NCBI GenBank assembly: GCA_900754385.1
Contig: CAAECP010000073.1
Location: 1-16,464 of the forward strand
Direction: 5' to 3'
Source of the DNA: an uncultured Collinsella sp.
Lineage (GTDB): Bacteria; Actinomycetota; Coriobacteriia; Coriobacteriales; Coriobacteriaceae
Length of the DNA: 16,464 bases
Within the stretch, counting starts at the first letter, position 1. Each line of letters begins with the position of its first letter. This document shows, piece after piece, positions 1-7,664 of the stretch. Under the pieces are notes generated by a model, which saw only the letters and a program-made list of their open reading frames with translations, made no database searches and had not been told where the DNA came from. Position numbers and translations under genes: made by a program.

Positions 1-50
1 CAAAAGCCCAGCGGATAGATCTGATAGAACGTCGTCTCGTATGCCCACAT
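1..50 (-). CDS. GH13 alpha-amylase-type glycosidase, N-terminus only (partial)
   Basis: Only the first 16 codons are inside the window; the gene runs off the left edge. It starts with ATG at 48-50 and reads MWAYETTFYQIYPLGF. The segment FYQIYPLGF is typical of the first beta strand of family 13 glycoside hydrolases (alpha-amylase, maltogenic and cyclomaltodextrinase types), which act on alpha-glucans. The start is supported by a perfect GGAGG at 56-60 (minus sense), five bases upstream. Nothing can be said about the catalytic residues, subfamily or secretion, although no signal peptide is visible at the N-terminus, which suggests a cytoplasmic enzyme. The family call rests on this short match only. 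Confidence 0.68.
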   Translation of the reverse strand, partial: MWAYETTFYQIYPLGF

Positions 51-121
51 AGCAACCTCCCGGTAAGCTCAACACAACGACATCCATTGTATGCCCAGCT
101 TGTATCCCCTCCCCCAAAATA

Positions 122-188
122 AGTTGCGGTGGAATAGTTCCTGCTTGGGCCTTCAAAGGCCTTAAACAGGAACTATTCCACCGCAACT
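122..188 (-). repeat. Palindromic hairpin, copy 1 of a dispersed repeat; likely terminator of the sotB-like gene
   Basis: Two perfect 22-base inverted arms (122-143 and 167-188) flank a 23-base loop, which itself holds a small nested hairpin (GGCCTT at 148-153, AAGGCC at 156-161). The arm core TTGCGGTGGAATAGTTCC recurs at 4199-4216, again in palindromic form. On the minus strand the hairpin lies just after the stop of the MFS gene and is followed by TTATTTT, so it can work as an intrinsic terminator. The shared arm sequence shows it is a repeat and not merely a local hairpin. Confidence 0.85.
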
Positions 189-203
189 GATGAGGGGACG
201 TGG

Positions 204-1400
204 CTAGGCGACGGGCTTGGCGCGGCGGATGGCTGGGAACATCACCGTGATGGCGAGGATAACGCCCACGACGGCAATCGCCCCGCCCACAAAGCCGATC
301 CAGGCGATACCGGGACCCGAAACCACGGCTCCGCCGATCGCGGTACCCGTGCCGATACCGAGGTTGAACAGGCCCGAGAAGATCGACATGGCGACGGCCG
401 ACGAATCTGCCGGCGTGTGCTTGATGAGCTCGGCCTGAAACGCCACGTTAAAGGCCGTGGCGCAGCAACCCCACAGTGCGCACACAGCGAGAACCGCGGC
501 GAGTGACGATGCGGCCGGACCCATGAGCAGCAGAGCCACCGGCACGCCGGAGAGCGTGATAGCCAAGAACGGGAAGCGATGCCCATCGAACAGGCGGCCA
601 AACAGCCAGCTTCCGAGCAAACCAGAGCAGCCAAACGCCGTCAACGTCATGGTAATGGCGCCCGCATCGACGTGCGCGACCTGCGCCAGGAAGGGCTCGA
701 TATAGCTGTAGCTTGCGTAATAGCCGGTCGCCATGAAGACCGTGACTGCGTAGAGCGCGATGAGGAGCGGGTTCTTGAGCAGCTCGGGCAGCTGTTTGAC
801 AGTAAAGCGCTCACCCGCCGGCATGGCCGGGAACACCGCTGCCTGGTAGACGACCGCGATGGCTGAGAGGCCCCCGACCATGGCAAACGTCATGCGCCAG
901 CCCACGGCCAAGCCAATGGCGCGACCGAGCGGCAGGCCAAAGATCTGCGCGATGGACGAGCCCGTAGCGATCATGCTGATGGCGAGCGCGCCGTGGCGAG
1001 TGTCGACCAGGCGCGAGGCCATAATCGAGGCGACTGACCAGAACACGGCATGTGCGCAAGCGACCACCAGGCGCGCGCAGACCAGGATGGGATAGGTCGG
1101 CGCCACAGCGGACAGGAACTGACCGAGCGAGAACACGGCCAGCACGCCCAGCAGCATCTGCTTGAACTCAAAGCGCGAGGCGAACACCATGAGCGGCAGC
1201 GACAGCAGCATGACGCCCCAGGCATAGACCGAGATCATGATGCCCGCCTAGGCCTCGGTGAGCGAGAACGACGCGGCAATATCAGTCAAAAGGCCGATGG
1301 GCATAAACTCCGACGTGTTGAACACGAACGCACAGCAGGTGAGCCCGACGAGCGGGAGCCACTGCCTGAGCGTGATGCCGTCTTGCCTTGTCTGAGTCAT
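204..1400 (-). pseudogene. sotB: SotB-like sugar efflux MFS transporter interrupted by an in-frame amber codon
   Basis: The frame from ATG 1400 to TAG 204-206 spans 398 codons, matching the roughly 396 residues of E. coli SotB, a 12-helix major facilitator that exports sugars such as arabinose and IPTG. Family features are clear: FNTSEFMPIGLLTDIA near the N-terminus, IMISVYAW, the helix 4 region CAHAVFWS, GLPLGRAIG, GWRMTFA and YYASYSYIEPF. Codon 51 is TAG (1248-1250), between TEA and AGIMISVYAW; E. coli SotB has Gln at this position, so a single CAG to TAG change explains it. The frame is otherwise undamaged on both sides, so the lesion is recent, a strain variant or a sequence error. A 50-residue fragment would be made from the good ribosome site (GGAG at 1410-1413). 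Reinitiation at ATG 1238 would lack helix 1 and has no clear ribosome site. The gene is probably non-functional here. Confidence 0.85.
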
Positions 1401-1433
1401 ATATAACGTCTCCAATCGTTTTGAGCGGAGGCG

Positions 1434-1463
1434 ATTATATAGCAACGGCCCCGCATCCGTCAG
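1434..1463 (-). promoter_or_regulatory. Candidate promoter of the sotB-like gene
   Basis: On the minus strand a perfect TATAAT lies at 1434-1439, 33 bases before the ATG. A weak -35 (CTGACG, 1458-1463, 4 of 6 to consensus) sits 18 bases upstream, inside the loop of the hairpin at 1446-1479. The -10 is good; the -35 is a guess. Confidence 0.5.
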
Positions 1464-1479
1464 TACAGATGCGGGGCCG
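1446..1479 (-). terminator. Hairpin after feoB, possible terminator
   Basis: Perfect 12-base arms CGGCCCCGCATC (1446-1457) and GATGCGGGGCCG (1468-1479) flank a 10-base loop. It lies 42 bases after the feoB stop. The following minus-strand bases (TTGCTATATAAT) are only weakly U-rich, so termination may be incomplete. The same bases form the -10 of the next gene. Confidence 0.6.
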
Positions 1480-1520
1480 AAAACAATTCGATACACAGAG
1501 GTTGCGCCGTCAATTCATAA

Positions 1521-3881
1521 CTAAGCCAACCCCAGCAATATGCCCGCCGAATGCACGACAAACGCCACGATCCAGGCAACGGCGACCTGAAACGCGAATA
1601 CGGCCACGGCATAGCGCGCGCCCAACTCGCTCTTGACGGCGCCGATTGCCGCCACACAAGGCGGGTACAGCAACGTAAAGACCAAGAACACGTAGGCGGT
1701 AAACGGCGAAAACATGGTCGACAGCGCCGCGGGCGACGTTGCGCCCAAAAGCACCGTGAGCGTCGAGATGACGCTCTCCTTGGCAATGAGCCCCGTGACG
1801 AGCGCCGTCGAGGCGCGCCAGTCGCCAAAGCCAAGCGGGGCCAACACCGGCGCGATGATGCTACCCAGACCGGCAAGCAGGCTTTGCGACTGGTCGGCGA
1901 CCACGTTAAAGCGGATGTCGAACGTCTGAAGGAACCAGATGACCACGGTCGCGGCAAAGATAATGGTAAAGGCCTTGGTGATGAAGTCCTTGGCCTTATC
2001 CCATGCCAGCATCACCGTCGTCTTGACGCTCGGCAGACGGTAATTGGGAAGCTCCATGATAAACGGCACCGGGTCGCCCTTAAATGCCGTGCGGTTGAGC
2101 ACCAAAGCCGCGATGCAGCCGACCACGATACCAATCAGATAGAGCGAGACCATGGCGGGAACCGTCGCCTGCGGGAAAAACGCCCCGCACAGCAAGCCGT
2201 AAACAGGCAACTTGGCTGAGCAGCTCATAAACGGCGTGAGCATGACCGTCATCTTGCGGTCGTGCTCGGATGGGAGCGTACGGGTCGACATGATAGCCGG
2301 CACGGTACAGCCAAAACCGACGAGCATGGGCACGAAGCTGCGGCCCGACAAGCCAAAGCGACGCAACACCTTATCCATGACAAAGGCTACGCGTGCCATG
2401 TAGCCGGAGTCTTCCAGAATGGAGAGGAACAAGAAGAGCACGACGATAATCGGCAGGAAGGTCAGCACACTGCCCACGCCCGTAAGCACGCCGTCGACAG
2501 CCAGCGAGCGCACCACGTCGTTGGTGCCGAACGCCTTGAGGCCCGCATCGGCCGAAGCGATGATGGCAGCGATGCCGTCCTCCATAAGTCCCTGCAACGC
2601 CGCGCCGATCACGCCAAACGTCAGCCAAAAGACGAGGCCCATGATCAACAGAAACGCCGGAATGGCCGTATAGCGACCCGTCAGAATGCGGTCGATTTTG
2701 ACAGAGCGCACGTGTTCGCGACTTTCGTGCGGCTTGACGACGCAGCGCCCGCACACATCGCCGATAAAGCTAAAGCGCATGTCCGCCAGCGCAGACAGGC
2801 GGTCAGTGCCGGCCTCGCCCTCCATCTGGGTAATGATGTGCTCGATAGCGTCGAGCTCATTGCGATCCAGGTGAAGCGCCTCGGTTACCAGCTCATCGCC
2901 CTCGACCAGCTTGGTCGCCGCAAAGCGCACCGGAATGTGCGCCGTCACGGCATGGTCCTCGATCAGGTTAGCAATACCGTGGATGCAGCGATGCAGCGCA
3001 CCGCCGTCCGGGCCGTCGGGCGCGCAAAAGTCCAGGCGACCAGGGCGCTCGCGGAACCGCGCCACGTGCAGGGCGTGGTCCACCAGCTCGCCGATGCCCT
3101 CGTTGCGGGCAGCGCTAATGGGGACAACGGGCACGCCCAACAGGCTCTCGAGCAAGTTGACGTCTACGGCGCCGCCGTTGGCGGTCACCTCGTCCATCAT
3201 GTTGAGCGCGATGACCATAGGACGGTCAAGCTCCATGAGCTGCAGTGTCAGGTACAGGTTGCGCTCGATGTTGGTGGCGTCAATGATGTCGATGATGGCG
3301 TCCGGACGCTCGTCGAGGATGAACTGACGGCTCACGACCTCCTCGCCTGTGTACGGCGACAGGGAGTAAATGCCGGGCAGGTCGGTAACGCTCGCCTCGG
3401 GATGGTTACGGATGGTGCCATCTTTGCGGTCGACCGTCACGCCGGGAAAGTTACCGACGTGCTGGTTGGAGCCCGTCAGCTGGTTGAATAACGTGGTCTT
3501 GCCGCAGTTTTGGTTGCCGGCGAGGGCAAAGTGCAGCGGCGCGCCCTCTGGCACGGCCGTCTTTGCCGCACGGGGCGAATACGTCCCCTCGCCCAGGGCC
3601 GGATGCTCCGTCGTGCCGATTGCGGCGTTAGCGCGCGGACCCGTATCGGTGTCGTGAATACCCACGAGCTCGATGCGAGCGGCATCGTCCTTACGCAGTG
3701 TCAACTCGTAGCCACGCAGGCGGATCTCGAGCGGGTCGCCCATGGGGGCGTACTTCATCATGGTGACTTCGGTGCCCGGTGTTAGGCCCATGTCCAAAAT
3801 ATGTTGTCGGAGTGCCTGGTCGTCCGATGCCACCGATGCGACAACGGCGTCCTTTCCAATCTCGAGCGTATCGAGCTTCAC
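1521..3881 (-). CDS. feoB: Ferrous iron transport protein, FeoA-FeoB fusion
   Basis: A 786-residue GTP-dependent Fe(II) importer of the cytoplasmic membrane. Residues 1-75 form a FeoA-like SH3-type domain, a linker of about 40 residues follows, and then comes the FeoB G domain: G1 GNQNCGKT (122-129), G2 within GNFPGVTV (143-150), G3 DLPG (167-170), G4 NMMD (227-230), G5 SAA (256-258). The membrane half carries the two gate motifs GFGCTVPAIMS and PFMSCSAKLPVYG and a late LYPPCVA segment, all with the conserved cysteines. The start is GTG at 3879-3881, behind GGGGGAGG nine bases upstream. FeoA and FeoB are usually separate genes; here no separate feoA or feoC is seen. The gene ends in TAG (1521-1523), followed one codon later by TGA. 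It appears intact and monocistronic, with a likely metal-responsive control region upstream (3923-4000). Confidence 0.96.
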   Translation of the reverse strand: MKLDTLEIGKDAVVASVASDDQALRQHILDMGLTPGTEVTMMKYAPMGDPLEIRLRGYELTLRKDDAARIELVGIHDTDTGPRANAAIGTTEHPALGEGTYSPRAAKTAVPEGAPLHFALAGNQNCGKTTLFNQLTGSNQHVGNFPGVTVDRKDGTIRNHPEASVTDLPGIYSLSPYTGEEVVSRQFILDERPDAIIDIIDATNIERNLYLTLQLMELDRPMVIALNMMDEVTANGGAVDVNLLESLLGVPVVPISAARNEGIGELVDHALHVARFRERPGRLDFCAPDGPDGGALHRCIHGIANLIEDHAVTAHIPVRFAATKLVEGDELVTEALHLDRNELDAIEHIITQMEGEAGTDRLSALADMRFSFIGDVCGRCVVKPHESREHVRSVKIDRILTGRYTAIPAFLLIMGLVFWLTFGVIGAALQGLMEDGIAAIIASADAGLKAFGTNDVVRSLAVDGVLTGVGSVLTFLPIIVVLFLFLSILEDSGYMARVAFVMDKVLRRFGLSGRSFVPMLVGFGCTVPAIMSTRTLPSEHDRKMTVMLTPFMSCSAKLPVYGLLCGAFFPQATVPAMVSLYLIGIVVGCIAALVLNRTAFKGDPVPFIMELPNYRLPSVKTTVMLAWDKAKDFITKAFTIIFAATVVIWFLQTFDIRFNVVADQSQSLLAGLGSIIAPVLAPLGFGDWRASTALVTGLIAKESVISTLTVLLGATSPAALSTMFSPFTAYVFLVFTLLYPPCVAAIGAVKSELGARYAVAVFAFQVAVAWIVAFVVHSAGILLGLA

Positions 3882-3922
3882 GTCCGTGTTCCTCCCCCGG
3901 CGCCCACAGGGCGTTGCATTTT

Positions 3923-3955
3923 GTTTACCATGACTAACCGTTTGCCATGGCTAAC
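3923..3955 (-). promoter_or_regulatory. Two tandem palindromic operator-like sites upstream of feoB
   Basis: Two copies of a 17-base unit sit head to tail: GTTTACCATGACTAAC (3923-3938) and GTTTGCCATGGCTAAC (3940-3955), 15 of 17 positions identical. Each is an imperfect palindrome centred on CATG. On the minus strand the second copy contains GGTTAGCC, the half-site of the DtxR/IdeR iron-box consensus. The sites lie directly downstream of the predicted transcription start, where a repressor would block feoB. That a DtxR-family iron regulator binds here is an inference from position and half-site. Confidence 0.55.
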
Positions 3956-3970
3956 CAATTTTAAGCTTAC

Positions 3971-4000
3971 ATGATAGCGTGAACACACAATGACGTTCAA
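3971..4000 (-). promoter_or_regulatory. Candidate feoB promoter
   Basis: Minus-strand TTGAAC (3995-4000), an 18-base spacer and TATCAT (3971-3976) make a sigma-70-like promoter. Transcription would start near 3964, just ahead of the tandem operator-like sites, with a leader of about 80 bases before the GTG start. Confidence 0.5.
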
Positions 4001-4046
4001 TCAGCAGATTGGCGCAATGGGGACAGGCAGGAGAGTTCAGGGCCAT

Positions 4047-4176
4047 AGTTTCCCGATGAGGCCTCTCGGGAAACTACATCCCAGAATTCTGGCTCGAAAC
4101 GGGACGCGCTTTCCCAGTCGAGGCCCTATGGGAAACTGCGTCCCACCTTGAAAGGCAAAACTGGGACGCAGTTTCC
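4047..4176. repeat. Cluster of nested palindromic repeats with GGGAAACT/TGGGACGC units
   Basis: In the 409-base gap between feoB and the hydrolase gene, several related inverted repeats are packed together. AGTTTCCCGA (4047-4056) pairs with TCGGGAAACT (4066-4075). CCAGAATTCTGG (4081-4092) is a perfect 12-base palindrome. The 16-base arms at 4101-4116 and 4129-4144 pair with two mismatches. GGAAACTGCGTCCCA (4131-4145) also pairs perfectly with 4162-4176, so the arm at 4129-4145 can pair either way. The unit GGGAAACTrCrTCCCA thus occurs in both orientations. No reading frame or known element covers it. Confidence 0.8.
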
Positions 4177-4198
4177 GGGCGGGGCATCAAAAACAAAG

Positions 4199-4261
4199 TT
4201 GCGGTGGAATAGTTCCTGGATGGGCTGGTTGATGCCCCAGATCGGAACTATTTCACCGCAA
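4199..4261 (-). repeat. Palindromic hairpin, copy 2 of the dispersed repeat; likely hydrolase terminator
   Basis: The arm TTGCGGTGGAATAGTTCC (4199-4216) pairs with 4244-4261 with a single mismatch, over a 27-base loop. The arm is identical to the core of the hairpin at 122-188, but the loop is unrelated. On the minus strand it follows the stop of the alpha/beta-hydrolase gene by 30 bases and is trailed by a T-rich run (TTTGTTTTT), which fits an intrinsic terminator. Confidence 0.85.
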
Positions 4262-4290
4262 GTTATTGAAGGGCTGGGATGCCCGTCCTC

Positions 4291-5190
4291 TTACAGATGG
4301 CGCTCCAGGAAGCGGAAGGCTAGGCGAATCCAAGGGCGGACCGCCACCTGCTTGTCCTCGTTGTCGACCGCGGTGTTGGCGTTGCCGAGCGAAAGGCCGT
4401 GACCACCCTGGTCGAAGACGTGCATCTCGCATGCAACGCCCTCCTCGGCCATGCGCTGCGCAAACGGGTAGACCTGCGCGATCGGCGCCGTCTTGTCGTC
4501 GGACACGCCCCACACAAAGGTCGGTGGCATCTGGCGCGAAACATGCGTGGTGGGGCAGATGTCGGCCAGATGCTCGTCAGTTGCCTCGCCGCCCGTCACC
4601 ATCGACAGGTAGTCGTTGAGCAAATCGCGTCCCGTCTTGCCGCCCGTCTTGGGCACGCGCAAGTCAATGCGCGGATCGCGCGTCTGCATGTCGCGCACAT
4701 AGGCAAAGTCGAGCAATGGATAGCCCAGCACCACGGCATCGGGACGAATGTCGTCCGGACGCGCGCCGGCCAAGCCCGCGAAGGGACCAGTCTTCCATTG
4801 CGTTGCCAGCGAAGCGCAGATCATGCCGCCCGCCGAGAATCCCACGACGCACACGCGCTTGGGATCGACATGCCACTCGTCGGCGTTGGTGCGCACGGTA
4901 GCGACCATCTTGGCGAGGTCCGCCTGCGGGTGCGGAAAGCTCACATCGCCCGTACCACTCGTCACATAGTTGAGCACAAAGGCCTGGTAACCGTGATCCA
5001 AAAACGCAAACGCCACAGGATCCTGCTCATGCGGAGCGATATGCGTAAACGCACCTCCGCCACAGATAATCACGGCAGGGCGGCGCCCATTCGGTTTATC
5101 GGGCAGCGGCTCGGCACCCAAATACGTAAACGTCGCCGGATATTCCTCGGTCGGCTCCTCGCCCCACAGCGCATGGTTCTCGACAATCAT
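4291..5190 (-). CDS. Alpha/beta-hydrolase, esterase/acetyl-xylan esterase type
   Basis: A 299-residue cytoplasmic serine hydrolase with no signal peptide. The oxyanion-loop motif CGGGAF (43-48) stands in for the usual HGGG, the nucleophile elbow is GFSAGG with Ser119, the acid residue is probably Asp231 or Asp232 in VSDDKTAP, and the catalytic His is His264 in QGGHGLS. The spacing fits the Aes/BD-FAE group of esterases, often annotated as endo-xylanase or acetyl-xylan esterase-like and acting on small acyl esters; the substrate cannot be told from sequence. The frame stays open up to 5397, but ATG 5190 is preferred because GGGAG lies six bases before it and residues upstream do not resemble the family. 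It stands alone, with a hairpin terminator at 4199-4261 and its own candidate promoter. Confidence 0.88.
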   Translation of the reverse strand: MIVENHALWGEEPTEEYPATFTYLGAEPLPDKPNGRRPAVIICGGGAFTHIAPHEQDPVAFAFLDHGYQAFVLNYVTSGTGDVSFPHPQADLAKMVATVRTNADEWHVDPKRVCVVGFSAGGMICASLATQWKTGPFAGLAGARPDDIRPDAVVLGYPLLDFAYVRDMQTRDPRIDLRVPKTGGKTGRDLLNDYLSMVTGGEATDEHLADICPTTHVSRQMPPTFVWGVSDDKTAPIAQVYPFAQRMAEEGVACEMHVFDQGGHGLSLGNANTAVDNEDKQVAVRPWIRLAFRFLERHL

Positions 5191-5209
5191 ATGTGCTCCC
5201 TTCGCGCAA

Positions 5210-5237
5210 ATTATGCGCCCTTGTTTTTCGCCTTCAA
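5210..5237 (-). promoter_or_regulatory. Candidate hydrolase promoter
   Basis: Minus-strand TTGAAG (5232-5237), a 16-base spacer and CATAAT (5210-5215) would start transcription close to 5203, giving a very short leader that still holds the GGGAG ribosome site. The surrounding DNA is more AT-rich than the genes. Confidence 0.4.
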
Positions 5238-5316
5238 GCGTACCCCACTTGAACCCGTGGCGCAGAAACACTCCGGCAATAAGTTTCCCTTCAACTGATA
5301 TATCACATAATCCCAG

Positions 5317-5345
5317 TTCAGAGGTATCATTGAGCAGCGTAGAAT
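5317..5345 (+). promoter_or_regulatory. Candidate promoter of the PTS IIA gene
   Basis: TTCAGA (5317-5322), a 17-base spacer and TAGAAT (5340-5345) match a sigma-70-like promoter 4 of 6 and 5 of 6. Transcription would begin near 5352, about 80 bases before the start codon. It is divergent from the hydrolase promoter. Confidence 0.45.
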
Positions 5346-5376
5346 AGGGGCGTTGACCAAGCCGCGAAACACATGT

Positions 5377-5386
5377 GAAACGTTTC
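5377..5386. promoter_or_regulatory. Possible LacI-family operator upstream of PTS IIA
   Basis: GAAACGTTTC is a perfect 10-base palindrome with the central CG step typical of LacI/GalR-family operators, including cre sites. It lies about 25 bases downstream of the predicted transcription start of the IIA gene. No LacI-family regulator is encoded in the window, so the assignment is tentative. Confidence 0.35.
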
Positions 5387-5433
5387 CGGCAAACCAAACG
5401 CGCGATATGCGCCTATTTAAGTTGGAGGCAACT

Positions 5434-5997
5434 ATGGGTCTGCTCGATTCGCTTAAGTCCACCTTCACCTCGACCGGCGAGGCGTCCGTTCCGCCCGCAG
5501 CAAGCTTCGCTACCCGCGAAGGCGTCATCTATGCCCCCGTCAACGGCGTGCTCGTCAACCTGAACGAGGTTCCCGACGAGACGATCGCCTCGGGCATGCT
5601 TGGCCAGGGCTATGGCATCGAGCCCATTACCGGCACCATCTATGCGCCCGCCAACGGCCGCATCGGTGCCACCACTGTCACCAACCACTCCATCGGCATG
5701 ATCACCGAGGACGGCCTGCGCGTGTTCATCCATGTTGGCCTGGGCACCGTGGAAATGAACGGCAAGGGTTTTGCCCGCTTTGTCGAGATGGGCGATGTGG
5801 TCAAGGCAGGCCAGCCGCTCATCAGCTTCGACCGCGAGGCCATTAAGGCCGCTGGTCACGAGGACATCGTGACCGTCATCGTCTCCGAGCTCGATCGTCT
5901 TAAGAGCATCGACCATGTCGGCGAGTCTGGAACGCTTATCGGCGGCAACCCGCTCGTCAAGCTTGGCGACCCGCTGCTGGTTGCCAAGACCAAGTAG
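5434..5997 (+). CDS. crr: PTS glucose-type EIIA component (IIAGlc)
   Basis: A 187-residue soluble phosphocarrier of the phosphotransferase system, which takes phosphate from HPr and passes it to an EIIB domain of a sugar permease. The family pattern is complete: [15 protein letters not shown] (34-48), [15 protein letters not shown] with His85, and [17 protein letters not shown] with the phosphorylated His100, equivalent to His75 and His90 of E. coli Crr. A short N-terminal extension (1-30) precedes the domain, as in many stand-alone IIA proteins. ATG 5434 is chosen because GGAGG (5424-5428) lies five bases upstream; an earlier in-frame start at 5353 has no such site. No EIIBC gene is next to it, so it probably serves permeases encoded elsewhere. 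It ends in TAG and is followed by a strong terminator. Confidence 0.93.
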   Translation: MGLLDSLKSTFTSTGEASVPPAASFATREGVIYAPVNGVLVNLNEVPDETIASGMLGQGYGIEPITGTIYAPANGRIGATTVTNHSIGMITEDGLRVFIHVGLGTVEMNGKGFARFVEMGDVVKAGQPLISFDREAIKAAGHEDIVTVIVSELDRLKSIDHVGESGTLIGGNPLVKLGDPLLVAKTK

Positions 5998-6034
5998 CCA
6001 GGCCCCACGCCACACAGCCAAAAGGCACCTCGTC

Positions 6035-6072
6035 AAGCGCCCGCGACCATTTGGCCGCGGGCGCTTTTCGTT
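6035..6072 (+). terminator. Intrinsic terminator after crr
   Basis: Arms AAGCGCCCGCG (6035-6045) and CGCGGGCGCTT (6056-6066) are perfectly complementary and are followed by TTTTCGTTT. It lies 37 bases past the crr stop, which confirms that the crr TAG is a real end. Confidence 0.85.
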
Positions 6073-6178
6073 TGAAAAACCATCCCGCCAATGCTTTATC
6101 TGTATAGCTCAAATGAGCCGAGCTGCTAGAATATCGAACTGTATGGATAACTATCATTCAACCGTTATGGGAGGATAC

Positions 6179-7582
6179 GTGAACCGCACCAAAATCGCGC
6201 AGCTCTATGCCGATGCCGAGTCGCTCGGCGGCCAGACCGTCACCGTCGCCGGCTGGGTCAAGTCCGTCCGCGACATGAAGAACTTTGGCTTTGTTACGCT
6301 CAACGACGGCAGCTGCTTCCGCGACCTGCAGGTCGTCATGAACCGCGAGGCACTCGACAACTACGACGAGATCGCCCATCAAAACGTCTCGGCCGCACTC
6401 ATTTGCACCGGCACCGTCAAGCTGACCCCCGATGCGCCCCAGCCTTTCGAGCTTTCTGCCACCTCCATCGAGGTCGAGGGCACGAGTGCCCCGGATTACC
6501 CACTGCAGAAGAAGCGCGCAACCGTCGAGTTCCTGCGCACCCAGCAGCACCTGCGCCCGCGCACCAACCTGTTCCGCGCCGTGTTCCGCATCCGCTCTGT
6601 CGCGGCTGCCGCCATCCACCGCTTCTTCCAGGAGCAGGGCTTTGTCTACGTCAACACCCCCATCATCACCACGAGTGACTGCGAAGGCGCCGGCGAGATG
6701 TTCCGCGTGACCACGCTCGACCCCAAAAATCCGCCCCTCACCGAGTCCGGCGAGGTCGACTGGAGCCAGGACTTCTTTGGCAAGCATGCAAGCCTCACCG
6801 TGTCCGGCCAGCTCAATGCCGAGAACTTTGCCATGGCCTTTGGCGACGTGTACACGTTTGGCCCCACCTTCCGCGCCGAGAACTCCAACACCACGCGCCA
6901 CGCCGCCGAGTTTTGGATGATCGAGCCCGAGATGGCCTTTGCCGATCTTAACGACTACATGGATAACGCCGAGGCCATGCTCAAGTATGTCCTCAAGGAC
7001 GTCATGGCAACCTGCCCCGACGAGCTCAATATGCTCAACAAGTTTGTGGACAAGGGTCTGCTCGAGCGCCTGGACCATGTCGCCAACTCCGACTTCGCCC
7101 GCGTCACCTATACCGAGGCCGTCGAAATCCTGGAGCAGGCAGTCGCTGCTGGCCACCAGTTTGATTACCCCGTCAGCTGGGGCATCGACCTGCAGACCGA
7201 GCACGAGCGCTTCCTGACCGAAGAGCACTTTAAGCGACCGACTTTTGTGACCGACTACCCGGCCGAGATCAAGGCGTTCTACATGCGCATGAACGAGGAC
7301 GGCAAGACCGTCGCCGCCGCCGACTGCCTGGTGCCCGGTATCGGCGAGATTATCGGCGGCTCCCAGCGCGAGGAGCGCCTGGATCTGCTCGAGGCCCGCA
7401 TCAAGGACCTGGGCATGAATCCCGAGCAGTACAAGTACTACCTTGACCTGCGCCGCTACGGTTCCTGCAAGCACGCCGGCTACGGTCTGGGCTTCGAGCG
7501 CTTGGTCATGTATCTGACCGGCGTGGGCAACATCCGCGACGTCCTGCCGCACCCGCGCACCGTGGGCAACGCCGACTTCTAA
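6179..7582 (+). CDS. asnS: Asparaginyl-tRNA synthetase
   Basis: A 467-residue class IIb synthetase that attaches asparagine to tRNA(Asn) in the cytoplasm. The OB-fold anticodon-binding domain occupies about residues 18-105 ([19 protein letters not shown]). The catalytic core has motif 1 around 148-175, motif 2 FRAEN (231-235) and motif 3 GYGLGFERL (434-442), and ends in the family tail [14 protein letters not shown]. Its length matches E. coli AsnRS (466), and the protein is complete. The frame is open further upstream, but GTG 6179 is preferred: GGGAGG (6169-6174) lies four bases before it, and the ATG at 6167 would overlap that site. A TAGAAT at 6127-6132 may be the -10 of its promoter, without a convincing -35. 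Presence of AsnRS indicates direct charging rather than the tRNA-dependent amidation route alone. Confidence 0.96.
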   Translation: MNRTKIAQLYADAESLGGQTVTVAGWVKSVRDMKNFGFVTLNDGSCFRDLQVVMNREALDNYDEIAHQNVSAALICTGTVKLTPDAPQPFELSATSIEVEGTSAPDYPLQKKRATVEFLRTQQHLRPRTNLFRAVFRIRSVAAAAIHRFFQEQGFVYVNTPIITTSDCEGAGEMFRVTTLDPKNPPLTESGEVDWSQDFFGKHASLTVSGQLNAENFAMAFGDVYTFGPTFRAENSNTTRHAAEFWMIEPEMAFADLNDYMDNAEAMLKYVLKDVMATCPDELNMLNKFVDKGLLERLDHVANSDFARVTYTEAVEILEQAVAAGHQFDYPVSWGIDLQTEHERFLTEEHFKRPTFVTDYPAEIKAFYMRMNEDGKTVAAADCLVPGIGEIIGGSQREERLDLLEARIKDLGMNPEQYKYYLDLRRYGSCKHAGYGLGFERLVMYLTGVGNIRDVLPHPRTVGNADF

Positions 7583-7628
7583 TCGTCGGACGCTAGCTCG
7601 CGTCGCCACACGCCAACGCTCATCGCAC

Positions 7629-7664
7629 AAGCGCCTCTCGACATCGGTCGAGAGGCGCTTTTTT
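7629..7664 (+). terminator. Intrinsic terminator after asnS
   Basis: Perfect 14-base arms AAGCGCCTCTCGAC (7629-7642) and GTCGAGAGGCGCTT (7647-7660) with a four-base loop and a run of six T. A textbook strong terminator. Confidence 0.93.

Noticed and set aside
2262..3491. 409-codon open frame antisense to feoB
   Set aside because: A shadow of the feoB coding pattern, with no ribosome site and His/Arg/Asp-rich nonsense composition.
4047..4176. CRISPR-like array
   Set aside because: The units are in both orientations, vary in sequence and have no regular spacing or unique spacers; no cas gene is near.
5191..5397. N-terminal extension of the alpha/beta-hydrolase by 69 codons
   Set aside because: The frame is open but AT-richer with different codon use, overlaps promoter-like DNA, and the family-like sequence begins at ATG 5190 with a good ribosome site.
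5353..5433. Longer start for crr
   Set aside because: No ribosome site precedes it and it would cover the leader with the palindrome; ATG 5434 has GGAGG at ideal spacing.
6158..7630. 490-codon open frame antisense to asnS
   Set aside because: Antisense stops arise from CTA, TTA and TCA codons in the sense gene, which are rare in this GC-rich DNA; the translated product is low-complexity Ala/Gly/Val-rich and matches no family.
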